DNA from: an uncultured Candidatus Competibacteraceae bacterium
GTDB lineage: Bacteria > Pseudomonadota > Gammaproteobacteria > Competibacterales > Competibacteraceae
Assembly (NCBI GenBank): GCA_937960715.1
Contig: CALGOO010000278.1
Location: 1 to 5,121, forward strand
Length of the DNA: 5,121 bases
Direction of reading: 5' to 3'
Below the pieces are notes generated by a model, which did no database searches, was not told where the DNA came from, and saw only the letters and a list, made by a program, of their open reading frames with translations. The position numbers were made by a program, and so were the translations under genes. The stretch's first letter is position 1, and every line of letters starts with the position of its first letter. Of this stretch, positions 1 to 5,121 are shown one piece after another.

Positions 1-752
1 TGCGCGGCGAGGTGGTCGGCATCAACTCGCAGATTTACAGCAGCACCGGCGGCTATATGGGACTGTCGTTCGCCATTCCCATCAAGTTGGCGACGCAGGT
101 GGTCGAGCAGTTGAAAGCGACCGGCGAAGTGACCCGCGGCTGGCTGGGCATCCTGTTGCAGGCGGTCAACAACGACCTGGCCGAAGCCTTCAAGCTCGAT
201 CGACCGCGCGGCGCGTTGGTGGCGCAGATCCTGCCGGACAGCCCGGCCGCCAGTGCCGGTTTCAAGCCGGGCGACATCATTCTGCGTTACGGTGGCGAGC
301 CGGTCGAGGATTCCTCGCATCTGCCGCGGATGATCGGCGTGACCCCGGTGGGCAAGACCGTGGCCATGTCCATCCTGCGCAACGGCGAGCCGCTGGAAAT
401 CAAGGCCACCATCGCCCGGTTGGAAACCGTCGCCGAGCCGGTCGCCACCATGGACGAGCACAGCGATCCGCGCCTCGGCCTTACCGTCGCCGATCTCAGC
501 AACGAACAGCGCCGCAATCTGATCCCGGAGGAGCAAGGCGTGCTGGTCACCACGCTGGACGAGGGACCGGCCGCCAACGCTGGCTTGTATCCGGACGACA
601 TCATTTTGCAAATCAACCACCTGCCAGTGAAAAGCGCCAACCAGTTCGTCGATCTGGCCCGGGAGCTGCCCAAGGGCAGGGTGGTCCCGGTGCTGGTGCG
701 GCGTGAGAGCGAATCGTTGTATCTGGCGGTGCGCCTGCCCGACAAGGATTAA
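1..752 (+). CDS. mucD: Do/DegP-family periplasmic serine protease, MucD-like, C-terminal part (5' end outside window)
   Basis: Envelope serine protease and chaperone of the HtrA/Do family, which degrades misfolded periplasmic proteins. The reading frame is open from the first full codon (position 3, reading RGE), so the gene enters from the left; the GTG at 12 is internal. The fragment begins just after where the catalytic GNSGG serine motif should lie, so no triad residue is visible. The last protease strands (GINSQIYSSTGGYMGLSFAIP) closely resemble Pseudomonas MucD as I remember it. PDZ1 spans about residues 45-140 of the visible part, with RGWLGILLQ, a GALV carboxylate-loop equivalent and AGFKPGDII. 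PDZ2 spans about 155-246, with GVLVTTLDEGPAANAGLYPDDII. It ends in PDKD and TAA, and accA follows after 9 nt. Family assignment is secure. The choice of MucD over DegP/DegQ is from remembered similarity, and no mucA/mucB context is visible. Confidence 0.93.
   Translation, partial: RGEVVGINSQIYSSTGGYMGLSFAIPIKLATQVVEQLKATGEVTRGWLGILLQAVNNDLAEAFKLDRPRGALVAQILPDSPAASAGFKPGDIILRYGGEPVEDSSHLPRMIGVTPVGKTVAMSILRNGEPLEIKATIARLETVAEPVATMDEHSDPRLGLTVADLSNEQRRNLIPEEQGVLVTTLDEGPAANAGLYPDDIILQINHLPVKSANQFVDLARELPKGRVVPVLVRRESESLYLAVRLPDKD
744..748 (+). promoter_or_regulatory. Possible Shine-Dalgarno of accA inside the end of the protease gene
   Basis: AAGGA lies in the last codons of the protease gene, 13 nt before the accA ATG. 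That spacing is longer than the usual 5-9 nt, and nothing closer resembles a ribosome site. accA may therefore depend partly on ribosomes finishing the upstream gene. This is inference from spacing only. Confidence 0.35.
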
Positions 753-761
753 CCGCGACCG

Positions 762-1805
762 ATGAATCCGAACAATTGCCTGGATTTCGAAAAGCCTGTC
801 GCCGAATTGGAGGCGATGCTGAAGGAGCTGCGCCATCTCGGCGCCGAGCAGGATTTGAACATCGGCGACGAAATCGCCCGGCTGGAGGCCAAGAGCAAGG
901 CGCTGACCGATTCGATCTTCGCCAGCCTGACGCCGTGGCAGATTTCCCAGATCGCCCGCCACCCGCTGCGGCCCTACACGTTGGACTACGTGGAGCGGCT
1001 GTTCACCGAGTTCGTGGAGTTGCACGGCGACCGCGCCTTCGCCGACGACCACGCCATCGTCGGCGGGCCGGCGCGGCTGGACGGCCGTCCCGTGATGGTG
1101 ATCGGTCATCAGAAGGGCCGCGACACCAAGGAGAAGATCCATCGCAATTTCGGGATGCCGCGCCCCGAGGGCTATCGCAAGGCGCTGCGGTTGATGAAGC
1201 TGGCCGAGCGGTTCCGGCTGCCGGTGCTGACCTTCATCGACACGCCGGGCGCCTATCCGGGCATCGGCGCCGAGGAGCGTGGCCAGAGCGAGGCCATCGC
1301 CCGTAATCTGTTCGAGATGAGCCGACTGCGAACGCCGGTGATCTGCACGGTGATCGGCGAGGGCGGCTCCGGCGGCGCGCTGGCGGTCGGCGTGGGCGAC
1401 CGGGTGCTGATGTTGCAATACGGCACCTATTCGGTGATCTCGCCCGAGGGTTGCGCGGCCATTTTGTGGAAGAGCGCCGACAAGGCCCCCGACGCCGCCG
1501 AGGCGATGGGGTTGACGGCGGAGCGGCTGCTGAAACTGCATCTGATCGACGGCATCGTGCTCGAACCGGCGGGCGGCGCCCATCGCGACCTGGAATGGAT
1601 GGCGGGAACGTTGCGCGCCACCTTGCGCGAGCAGTTGCGACAACTGGACGCGCTGACCGTGGACGAACTGCTGGAACAGCGTTACCGGCGGCTGATGGCG
1701 TATGGCGTGTTCAGGGAAACCGAACCGGCGGCCTCGGCCCAGTCATCCTGGCAGAGCAGCGTGGCGGCCCTGCTGGGGAAGGACAACTTGCTGGGCAAGG
1801 ATTAG
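762..1805 (+). CDS. accA: Acetyl-CoA carboxylase carboxyltransferase subunit alpha
   Basis: With AccD, AccA forms the carboxyltransferase of bacterial acetyl-CoA carboxylase. It moves CO2 from carboxybiotin on AccB to acetyl-CoA, making malonyl-CoA for fatty-acid synthesis in the cytoplasm. The whole family pattern is present: N-terminal helical part (LDFEKPVAELE, 7-17), RHPLRPYTLDYV (67-78), GHQKGRDTKEKIHRNFGMP (115-133), TFIDTPGAYPGIGAEERGQS (157-176), the glycine-rich VIGEGGSGGALA (197-208) that helps form the oxyanion/CoA site, and YSVISPEGCAAILWK (223-237). The ATG is supported because residues 1-17 align with the E. coli N terminus. Length is 347 residues against about 319 in E. coli; the extra ~30 residues follow LMAYGVF and end in a duplicated LLGKD. 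It lies 9 nt after the protease gene and 23 nt before tilS, probably in one transcript. Confidence 0.98.
   Translation: MNPNNCLDFEKPVAELEAMLKELRHLGAEQDLNIGDEIARLEAKSKALTDSIFASLTPWQISQIARHPLRPYTLDYVERLFTEFVELHGDRAFADDHAIVGGPARLDGRPVMVIGHQKGRDTKEKIHRNFGMPRPEGYRKALRLMKLAERFRLPVLTFIDTPGAYPGIGAEERGQSEAIARNLFEMSRLRTPVICTVIGEGGSGGALAVGVGDRVLMLQYGTYSVISPEGCAAILWKSADKAPDAAEAMGLTAERLLKLHLIDGIVLEPAGGAHRDLEWMAGTLRATLREQLRQLDALTVDELLEQRYRRLMAYGVFRETEPAASAQSSWQSSVAALLGKDNLLGKD
1770..1805 (+). repeat. Two-copy 18-nt tandem duplication at the 3' end of accA
   Basis: Positions 1770-1787 (ctgctggggaaggacaac) and 1788-1805 (ttgctgggcaaggattag) are imperfect tandem copies. They encode LLGKDN and LLGKD plus the stop codon. 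The duplication lies in the part of AccA that extends past the usual family end, so it probably has little effect on the enzyme core. Confidence 0.6.
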
Positions 1806-1828
1806 GAACTCCCAAACCTCCCTCGACC

Positions 1829-3229
1829 TTGTCATCGTTTCCTGCCCCCCCGTTCCTCGAGTGCCTGGACGCGCTGCTGGCCAGGCATCCGCAAGCGCGT
1901 CGTCTGGTGGTCGGCTATAGCGGCGGCATGGATTCCCAGGTCCTGCTGCATGGTCTGGCGACGCATCGCGACCGCTGGCCGGAACGAACGCTGGCGGCGA
2001 TTTACGTGGATCATCGGCTGCAAGCCGCCTCCGCCGCCTGGGGCGAACACTGCGGTAGGGTCTGCCGCGCACTCGACATCCCGTTTCGCGCGCTGCGGGT
2101 CGACGCCCGGCCCGGACCCGGCGAAAGTCCCGAAGCCGCCGCGCGTCGCGCCCGCTACGCCGTGCTCGCGGCGGAACTGGAGCCGGACGCTGCGTTGTTG
2201 ACCGCCCACCACCGCGACGATCAGGCCGAAACCCTGCTGCTGCAATTGTTGCGCGGCGCCGGTCCGCACGGCTTGGCCGCCATGCCGTCGGCGGCGCGGC
2301 TGGGCCGGGGGTGGTTGCTGCGACCCTTGCTGGCCGTGGATCGCGCCGACCTGCTGGCCTATGCCCAGGCCCATCGACTGCGCTGGATCGAGGATGTCAG
2401 CAACACCGACGTCGGCTTCGACCGTAACTATCTTCGTCATTGCGTTCTGCCGTTGCTCCGGGACCGCTGGCCGGCCGCGAATCGCGCCCTGGCCCGTTCC
2501 GCCCATTGGTGCGCCGAAGCCGCCGCCTGGCTGGACGCGGAAGCCGCCGCCGACCTGATTCGGGTCAGCGCCGACCGCCCCGATGGCCTGCGTCTCCCGG
2601 GGATGCGGGAACTGGGCGCAATCCGCCAGCGCAATCTGCTGCGCTACTGGCTCCGGCAATTGGGTTTACCGATTCCCGACCATCGGCAACTGGAGCATGT
2701 GCTGCGCGACGGATTGACCGCCCGGCCCGACCGGCAACCGCGCATCCACTGGCCCGGCGGCGAGGTTCGGCGCTACCGGGATACGCTGTACGCCATGCCG
2801 GCGCTAACCCCACACGACGCGCGCCGCTGTTTCGTCTGGCGGCCCGGCGCGAACGGTTATCCACCGCTGGAATTGCCCGGTATTGGCGCATTGGTATTGC
2901 GGGAAACCATCGGGGCCGGCTGGCGGGCCACGGTGCTGGCGGGGGGCGAGCTGATCGTCCGTTTTCGCCAGGGTGGCGAGCGGTTCCGGCCCGCCGGTCG
3001 TCGTTACGGGCAGGAATTGAAAAAGTTGTGGCAGGAAGCCGGCGTTCCGCCGTGGGAGCGGGATCGATTGCCGCTGCTGTACCGGACTGTCCAGGAGGAA
3101 GGGAAGGCTGAAGAGAGATTGGTCGCGGTCGTGGGCCTGGGCGTGGCCGCCGAAACCGGGGTTGCTCCCGGCGAACCAGGTTGGGAACCGGTCTTGCGGC
3201 CATGCGGATCGGCCAGCGGCGGAGCCTGA
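1829..3229 (+). CDS. tilS: tRNA(Ile)-lysidine synthetase
   Basis: TilS uses ATP and lysine to convert the wobble cytidine of tRNA-Ile (CAU) to lysidine, switching it from AUG to AUA reading. It is essential in nearly all bacteria. Numbered from the TTG at 1829 (466 residues; E. coli about 432): the N-type ATP-pyrophosphatase PP-loop is SGGMDS (31-36), followed by YVDHRLQ (59-65), TAHHRDDQAETLLLQLLRG (125-143) and the family signature WIEDVSNTD..FDRNYLRH (186-204). A middle helical domain follows. The C-terminal TilS domain holds VRFRQGGERFRPAGR (377-391), LKKLWQEAGVPPWERDRLPLLY (397-418) and a closing VAVVGLGVA strand. The start is the weak point: TTG is the only normal initiation codon between the accA stop and the PP-loop that leaves room for the first strand, and it has no clear Shine-Dalgarno. 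The frame stays open upstream inside accA, but that part looks non-coding. Confidence 0.95.
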   Translation: MSSFPAPPFLECLDALLARHPQARRLVVGYSGGMDSQVLLHGLATHRDRWPERTLAAIYVDHRLQAASAAWGEHCGRVCRALDIPFRALRVDARPGPGESPEAAARRARYAVLAAELEPDAALLTAHHRDDQAETLLLQLLRGAGPHGLAAMPSAARLGRGWLLRPLLAVDRADLLAYAQAHRLRWIEDVSNTDVGFDRNYLRHCVLPLLRDRWPAANRALARSAHWCAEAAAWLDAEAAADLIRVSADRPDGLRLPGMRELGAIRQRNLLRYWLRQLGLPIPDHRQLEHVLRDGLTARPDRQPRIHWPGGEVRRYRDTLYAMPALTPHDARRCFVWRPGANGYPPLELPGIGALVLRETIGAGWRATVLAGGELIVRFRQGGERFRPAGRRYGQELKKLWQEAGVPPWERDRLPLLYRTVQEEGKAEERLVAVVGLGVAAETGVAPGEPGWEPVLRPCGSASGGA

Positions 3230-3239
3230 GAGACTGGAC

Positions 3240-3259
3240 GAAAACCCGCCGGGGCGGGT
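3240..3259 (-). terminator. Probable terminator of the pentapeptide-repeat gene, between convergent genes
   Basis: Read on the minus strand, ACCCGCC and GGCGGGT (3244-3250 with 3253-3259) form a 7-bp GC-rich stem with a very tight loop; opening the innermost pair gives a 4-nt loop. A short U-run follows (complement of 3241-3243, plus the stem-closing base). It lies 22 nt past the pentapeptide stop and 10 nt past the tilS stop. On the plus strand the same hairpin has no U-tail, so any effect on tilS would be weaker. Confidence 0.5.
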
Positions 3260-3281
3260 GAGAGGCTGAACTCGTCGCTTT

Positions 3282-4070
3282 TCACCGGCATTCCCCCACC
3301 GATCCCGGTGGGCAGCGGCGACGATTGGTCCAGATGGTGCTGTCGAGCCTAGCGTCGGCAAAGTGTGCGCCGTCGATGCGCGCATCGGCCAGTGTGGCCT
3401 CGCTCAGGTCGGCGCCGGTGAAATCCACGTTCAGCAGGTTCGCGCCGTCCAGTTTGGCCCCATGAAGATGAGCGCCGCTCAGCACCGCGTTTTCCAGCAC
3501 GGCTCGGCTGAGCGTCGCGCCGCTCAGGTTGGCGCCCGGCAGCCTGGCGTCGGTCAGGTCGGCTTGCGCCAGCGTGGCCTGGCTCAGATTCGCGCCGCTC
3601 AGGTCCGCGCCGGTGAGAACGGCCTGATACAGCCGCGCGCCGCCCAGATCGGCGTTGCGCAAATTCGCCTGGGTCAGCACTGCCCGGTCCAGCCGCGCGC
3701 CGGCCATCCCGGCGCCGACGAACCCGGCCTGATCCAACTGGGCCGAGACCAACCGCGCCCCCACCAGCGTCGCGCCGACGAAATCGGCTCGGCTGAGCGT
3801 CGCGCCGCCCAAATCCGCGCCGCTCAGCCGCGCGCCGGCCAGTTTGGCGGCGGTCAGATTGGCCTGGGTCAGCACCGCCTCGCGCAAATCCGCGCCGGTC
3901 AAGTCGACCCCCTGCTTGTCGCAACGCAGCCAGTTGACCCGCCGGGCGGGGGGATCGTCACACGCGGACCACCCGGCGGTCGGCCACTGGAGCACCGCTA
4001 GCAGTAAAAAAACCCCCCTCGCCCGCTGGCGGGAGAGGGGTCGGGGGGGAGGGAGGTCGCTAGGATTCAT
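3282..4070 (-). CDS. Probably exported pentapeptide-repeat protein
   Basis: A 262-residue protein of unknown function. Residues about 55-244 are one unbroken series of about 38 A(D/N/x)LXX pentapeptides, which in this family fold as a right-handed four-sided beta-helix of about 9.5 coils. Before it lie an Arg-rich stretch (14-19), a hydrophobic core VFLLLAVL (20-27) and a possible signal-peptidase site WSA|C at 36/37. Short caps with paired cysteines flank the helix: C37 and C50 before it, C253 and C261 after it (RRCPPGSVGECR). The cysteine pairs fit disulfides in the periplasm. The ATG at 4070 has only a weak GAGAG-like ribosome site. The alternative GTG at 3995 would remove the signal peptide. 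Lon ends 20 nt upstream, and a terminator-like hairpin lies within the first 22 codons. Known relatives include the DNA-mimicking Qnr/MfpA proteins, but an exported form would not act on gyrase, so I give no function. Confidence 0.85.
   Translation of the reverse strand: MNPSDLPPPRPLSRQRARGVFLLLAVLQWPTAGWSACDDPPARRVNWLRCDKQGVDLTGADLREAVLTQANLTAAKLAGARLSGADLGGATLSRADFVGATLVGARLVSAQLDQAGFVGAGMAGARLDRAVLTQANLRNADLGGARLYQAVLTGADLSGANLSQATLAQADLTDARLPGANLSGATLSRAVLENAVLSGAHLHGAKLDGANLLNVDFTGADLSEATLADARIDGAHFADARLDSTIWTNRRRCPPGSVGECR
3339..3908 (-). repeat. 15-nt periodic coding repeat (about 38 units) of the pentapeptide gene
   Basis: The DNA follows the 15-nt period of the protein repeat, seen on the plus strand as recurring gcgcc and ctcag blocks. 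Longer near-identical copies stand out. A 24-nt exact repeat lies at 3500-3523 and 3785-3808, both encoding GATLSRA, 285 nt (19 units) apart. AVLTQANL is encoded at both 3855-3878 and 3660-3683, 195 nt (13 units) apart, sharing gcctgggtcagcac. These copies suggest internal duplication or gene conversion, not only selection on the protein pattern. Confidence 0.8.
3963..4070 (-). other. Signal-peptide coding segment of the pentapeptide protein
   Basis: Codons 1-36. The n-region carries several arginines (SRQRAR, 13-18), the h-region is VFLLLAVL (20-27), and the c-region is PTAGWSA before Cys37. The position before Cys37 is W-S-A, not a good lipobox, so ordinary signal peptidase I cleavage is more likely than lipidation. 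Residues 7-19 (PPPRPLSRQRARG) are encoded by the GC-rich hairpin region and look like translated intergenic repeat, so the real start or n-region is uncertain. Confidence 0.55.
4006..4040 (-). terminator. Rho-independent-type terminator, probably for lon, inside the start of the next gene
   Basis: On the minus strand CCCCTCTCCCGC (4040-4029) pairs with GCGGGCGAGGGG (4026-4015). This gives a 12-position stem with one G/A mismatch (4021 with 4034) and a two-base turn, or four bases if the last pair opens. Two more G and then seven U (complement of 4006-4012) follow. The stem starts about 50 nt after the lon stop, a normal place for a lon terminator. On the plus strand there is no T-run, so it points one way. 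Stem-loops of the type ccctctcccgc...gcgggagaggg are common intergenic repeats in high-GC bacteria (from memory). Confidence 0.7.
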
Positions 4071-4090
4071 AGACTCTCATTCCAGCCCTC

Positions 4091-5121
4091 TCATGGCGCT
4101 CGCTCCGACGTGAATACCCGATCCACCACCTGCCGGAAGCGCTCGACGAAATGCAGGGTAAGCCCCTCCCGAATGTGGTGCGGCAATTCCTCGGCGTCGC
4201 CGCGACAGCCTTCCGGCAGGATGATTTCGTGAATGCCCACCCGGCGGGCGGCGATGAGTTTTTCGCGAATCCCGCCCACTGGCAACACCTGCCCGGTCAG
4301 GGTCAACTCGCCGGTCATCGCCAGCGGCCGGGTCGGTTGCTGGCCGCGCGCCAGCGACAGCAGGGCGGTGGCCATGGTGATGCCGGCGCTGGGGCCGTCC
4401 TTGGGCGTGGCGCCTTCCGGGACGTGCAGATGCACGAACGCCTCGTCGAAGAACTTGGGATCGGCCTGGTACTCCTCCAGATGGGCGCTGAGGTAGCTGT
4501 AGGCGATGTTGGCCGATTCCTGCATCACCTCGCCCAGGCGGCCGGTCAGCTTGAAACCGCGATTCTTGCTGTGGACCAGGCTGGCTTCGACGTTGAGCGT
4601 CGCCCCCCCCATCGCGGTCCAGGCCAGGCCGGTGACCACGCCCACGCCGGACATCGGCGTCTCGGTCTTGAACGGCGGCTTACCCAGATAGCCATCCAGA
4701 TCCGGCGGTTCCACCACGATCGACCCCTCGCGACCCTCGACGATTTGCACCGCGCTCTTACGCACGATCCGGCCCAGTTGCTTTTCCAGATTGCGCACTC
4801 CCGCTTCCCGCGCGTAGCCCTCGATGATCTGGCGTAGAGCTTCCTCGCCGAGGGTGATCCGGTCGCGCGCCAGCCCGCTGCGTTCCAGCAGCCTCGGCCA
4901 CAGGTGATTGCGGGCGATTTGCAACTTCTCGGCGGTGATGTAGCCGGACAGCCGGATGGTCTCCATCCGGTCGAGCAGGGGCGCTGGAATAGTGTCGAGT
5001 TGATTGGCGGTGCAGATGAACAGCACCTTGGACAGGTCGAAGCGCACGTCCAGATAATGATCCAGGAATTCGGTGTTCTGCTCGGGATCGAGCACTTCCA
5101 GCAGCGCCGAGGCCGGATCGC
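4091..5121 (-). CDS. lon: ATP-dependent Lon protease, C-terminal part (5' end outside window)
   Basis: Lon is a cytoplasmic hexameric AAA+ protease that unfolds and degrades damaged and regulatory proteins. The visible 342 residues start at DPASALLEVLDPEQN, in frame to the window edge, so the GTG at 5095 is internal. The N-terminal substrate domain and the Walker A and B motifs lie outside. Visible ATPase parts are sensor 1 (TANQLDTIPAPLLDRME, Asn at visible residue 39; a likely arginine finger at 51) and the sensor 2 arginine in GVRNLEKQL (109). The protease domain is complete: VPEGATPKDGPSAG with catalytic Ser at visible residue 244 (codon 4388-4390) and GGIREKLIAA with catalytic Lys at 287 (codon 4259-4261). 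The start of the protease domain (HSKNRGFKLTGRLGEVMQES) is about two residues longer than my memory of E. coli Lon, perhaps marking a second Lon class. The pentapeptide gene follows 20 nt downstream. Confidence 0.97.
   Translation of the reverse strand, partial: DPASALLEVLDPEQNTEFLDHYLDVRFDLSKVLFICTANQLDTIPAPLLDRMETIRLSGYITAEKLQIARNHLWPRLLERSGLARDRITLGEEALRQIIEGYAREAGVRNLEKQLGRIVRKSAVQIVEGREGSIVVEPPDLDGYLGKPPFKTETPMSGVGVVTGLAWTAMGGATLNVEASLVHSKNRGFKLTGRLGEVMQESANIAYSYLSAHLEEYQADPKFFDEAFVHLHVPEGATPKDGPSAGITMATALLSLARGQQPTRPLAMTGELTLTGQVLPVGGIREKLIAARRVGIHEIILPEGCRGDAEELPHHIREGLTLHFVERFRQVVDRVFTSERAP

Noticed and set aside
1451..1828. Upstream extension of the tilS frame inside accA.
   Set aside because: The translation is Arg/Gly-rich frameshift-like sequence with no TilS similarity. 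It overlaps strongly supported accA, and TilS proteins start shortly before the PP-loop.
1832..3203. Long minus-strand open frames opposite tilS (1832-2659 and 2565-3203).
   Set aside because: They are Gln/Gly- or Arg/Ala/Pro-rich translations typical of shadow frames in GC-rich DNA, with no recognisable motifs; tilS is certain on the other strand.
3295..3312. Perfect 7-bp inverted repeat cccaccg/cggtggg with a 4-nt loop.
   Set aside because: It lies inside the pentapeptide coding end (PPGSVG codons) and has no U-tract on either strand, so it is probably chance from Pro/Gly codons.
3339..3908. Dense short repeats that could suggest a CRISPR array or minisatellite.
   Set aside because: The period is exactly 15 nt and codes for A-x-L-x-x pentapeptides. 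There are no constant repeats separated by unique spacers.
3960..3980. Possible lipobox at Cys37 of the pentapeptide protein.
   Set aside because: The residues before Cys are W-S-A. The -3 position should be Leu or similar, and Cys37 has a likely disulfide partner in Cys50.
3363..4001. A 212-codon plus-strand open frame opposite the pentapeptide gene, rich in Q, A and G.
   Set aside because: It stays open only because the 15-nt repeats avoid stops in this frame. It shows no domain, and the minus strand reads as a clear pentapeptide protein.
4151..4837. Plus-strand open frame opposite lon.
   Set aside because: Low-complexity shadow translation opposite a fully recognisable Lon protease domain.

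Overview
The window is GC-rich, densely packed bacterial chromosome. It holds three genes on the plus strand followed by two on the minus strand, and the two blocks converge near position 3230-3282. The genes suggest a high-GC gammaproteobacterium: a MucD-like Do protease, AccA and TilS close in sequence to gammaproteobacterial versions, accA directly upstream of tilS, and a Lon protease. I cannot place it more finely from sequence alone.

Plus strand, 1-3229: the 3' part of a periplasmic Do/DegP-family serine protease (the end of its protease domain and two PDZ domains), then accA (carboxyltransferase alpha subunit of acetyl-CoA carboxylase) after a 9-nt gap, then tilS (tRNA-Ile lysidine synthetase) after a 23-nt gap. 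The short gaps suggest co-transcription. The jobs are unrelated in pathway: envelope protein quality control, the first step of fatty-acid synthesis, and tRNA decoding.

Minus strand, 5121-3282: the 3' part of a Lon ATP-dependent protease (end of the AAA+ module and the whole Ser-Lys protease domain), then 20 nt later a pentapeptide-repeat protein with a probable signal peptide and an unbroken run of about 38 pentapeptides. A terminator-like hairpin with a seven-U tail, suitably placed to end lon transcripts, lies inside the first 22 codons of the pentapeptide ORF. Its U-tract encodes the start of the hydrophobic signal-peptide core. A second, weaker minus-strand hairpin lies between the pentapeptide stop and tilS.

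Most of the window is ordinary housekeeping sequence, and I see no mobile element, CRISPR array, RNA gene or defence system. The parts most worth a second look are the terminator/signal-peptide overlap and the geometry of the pentapeptide protein. No gene-free stretch reaches 300 bases.
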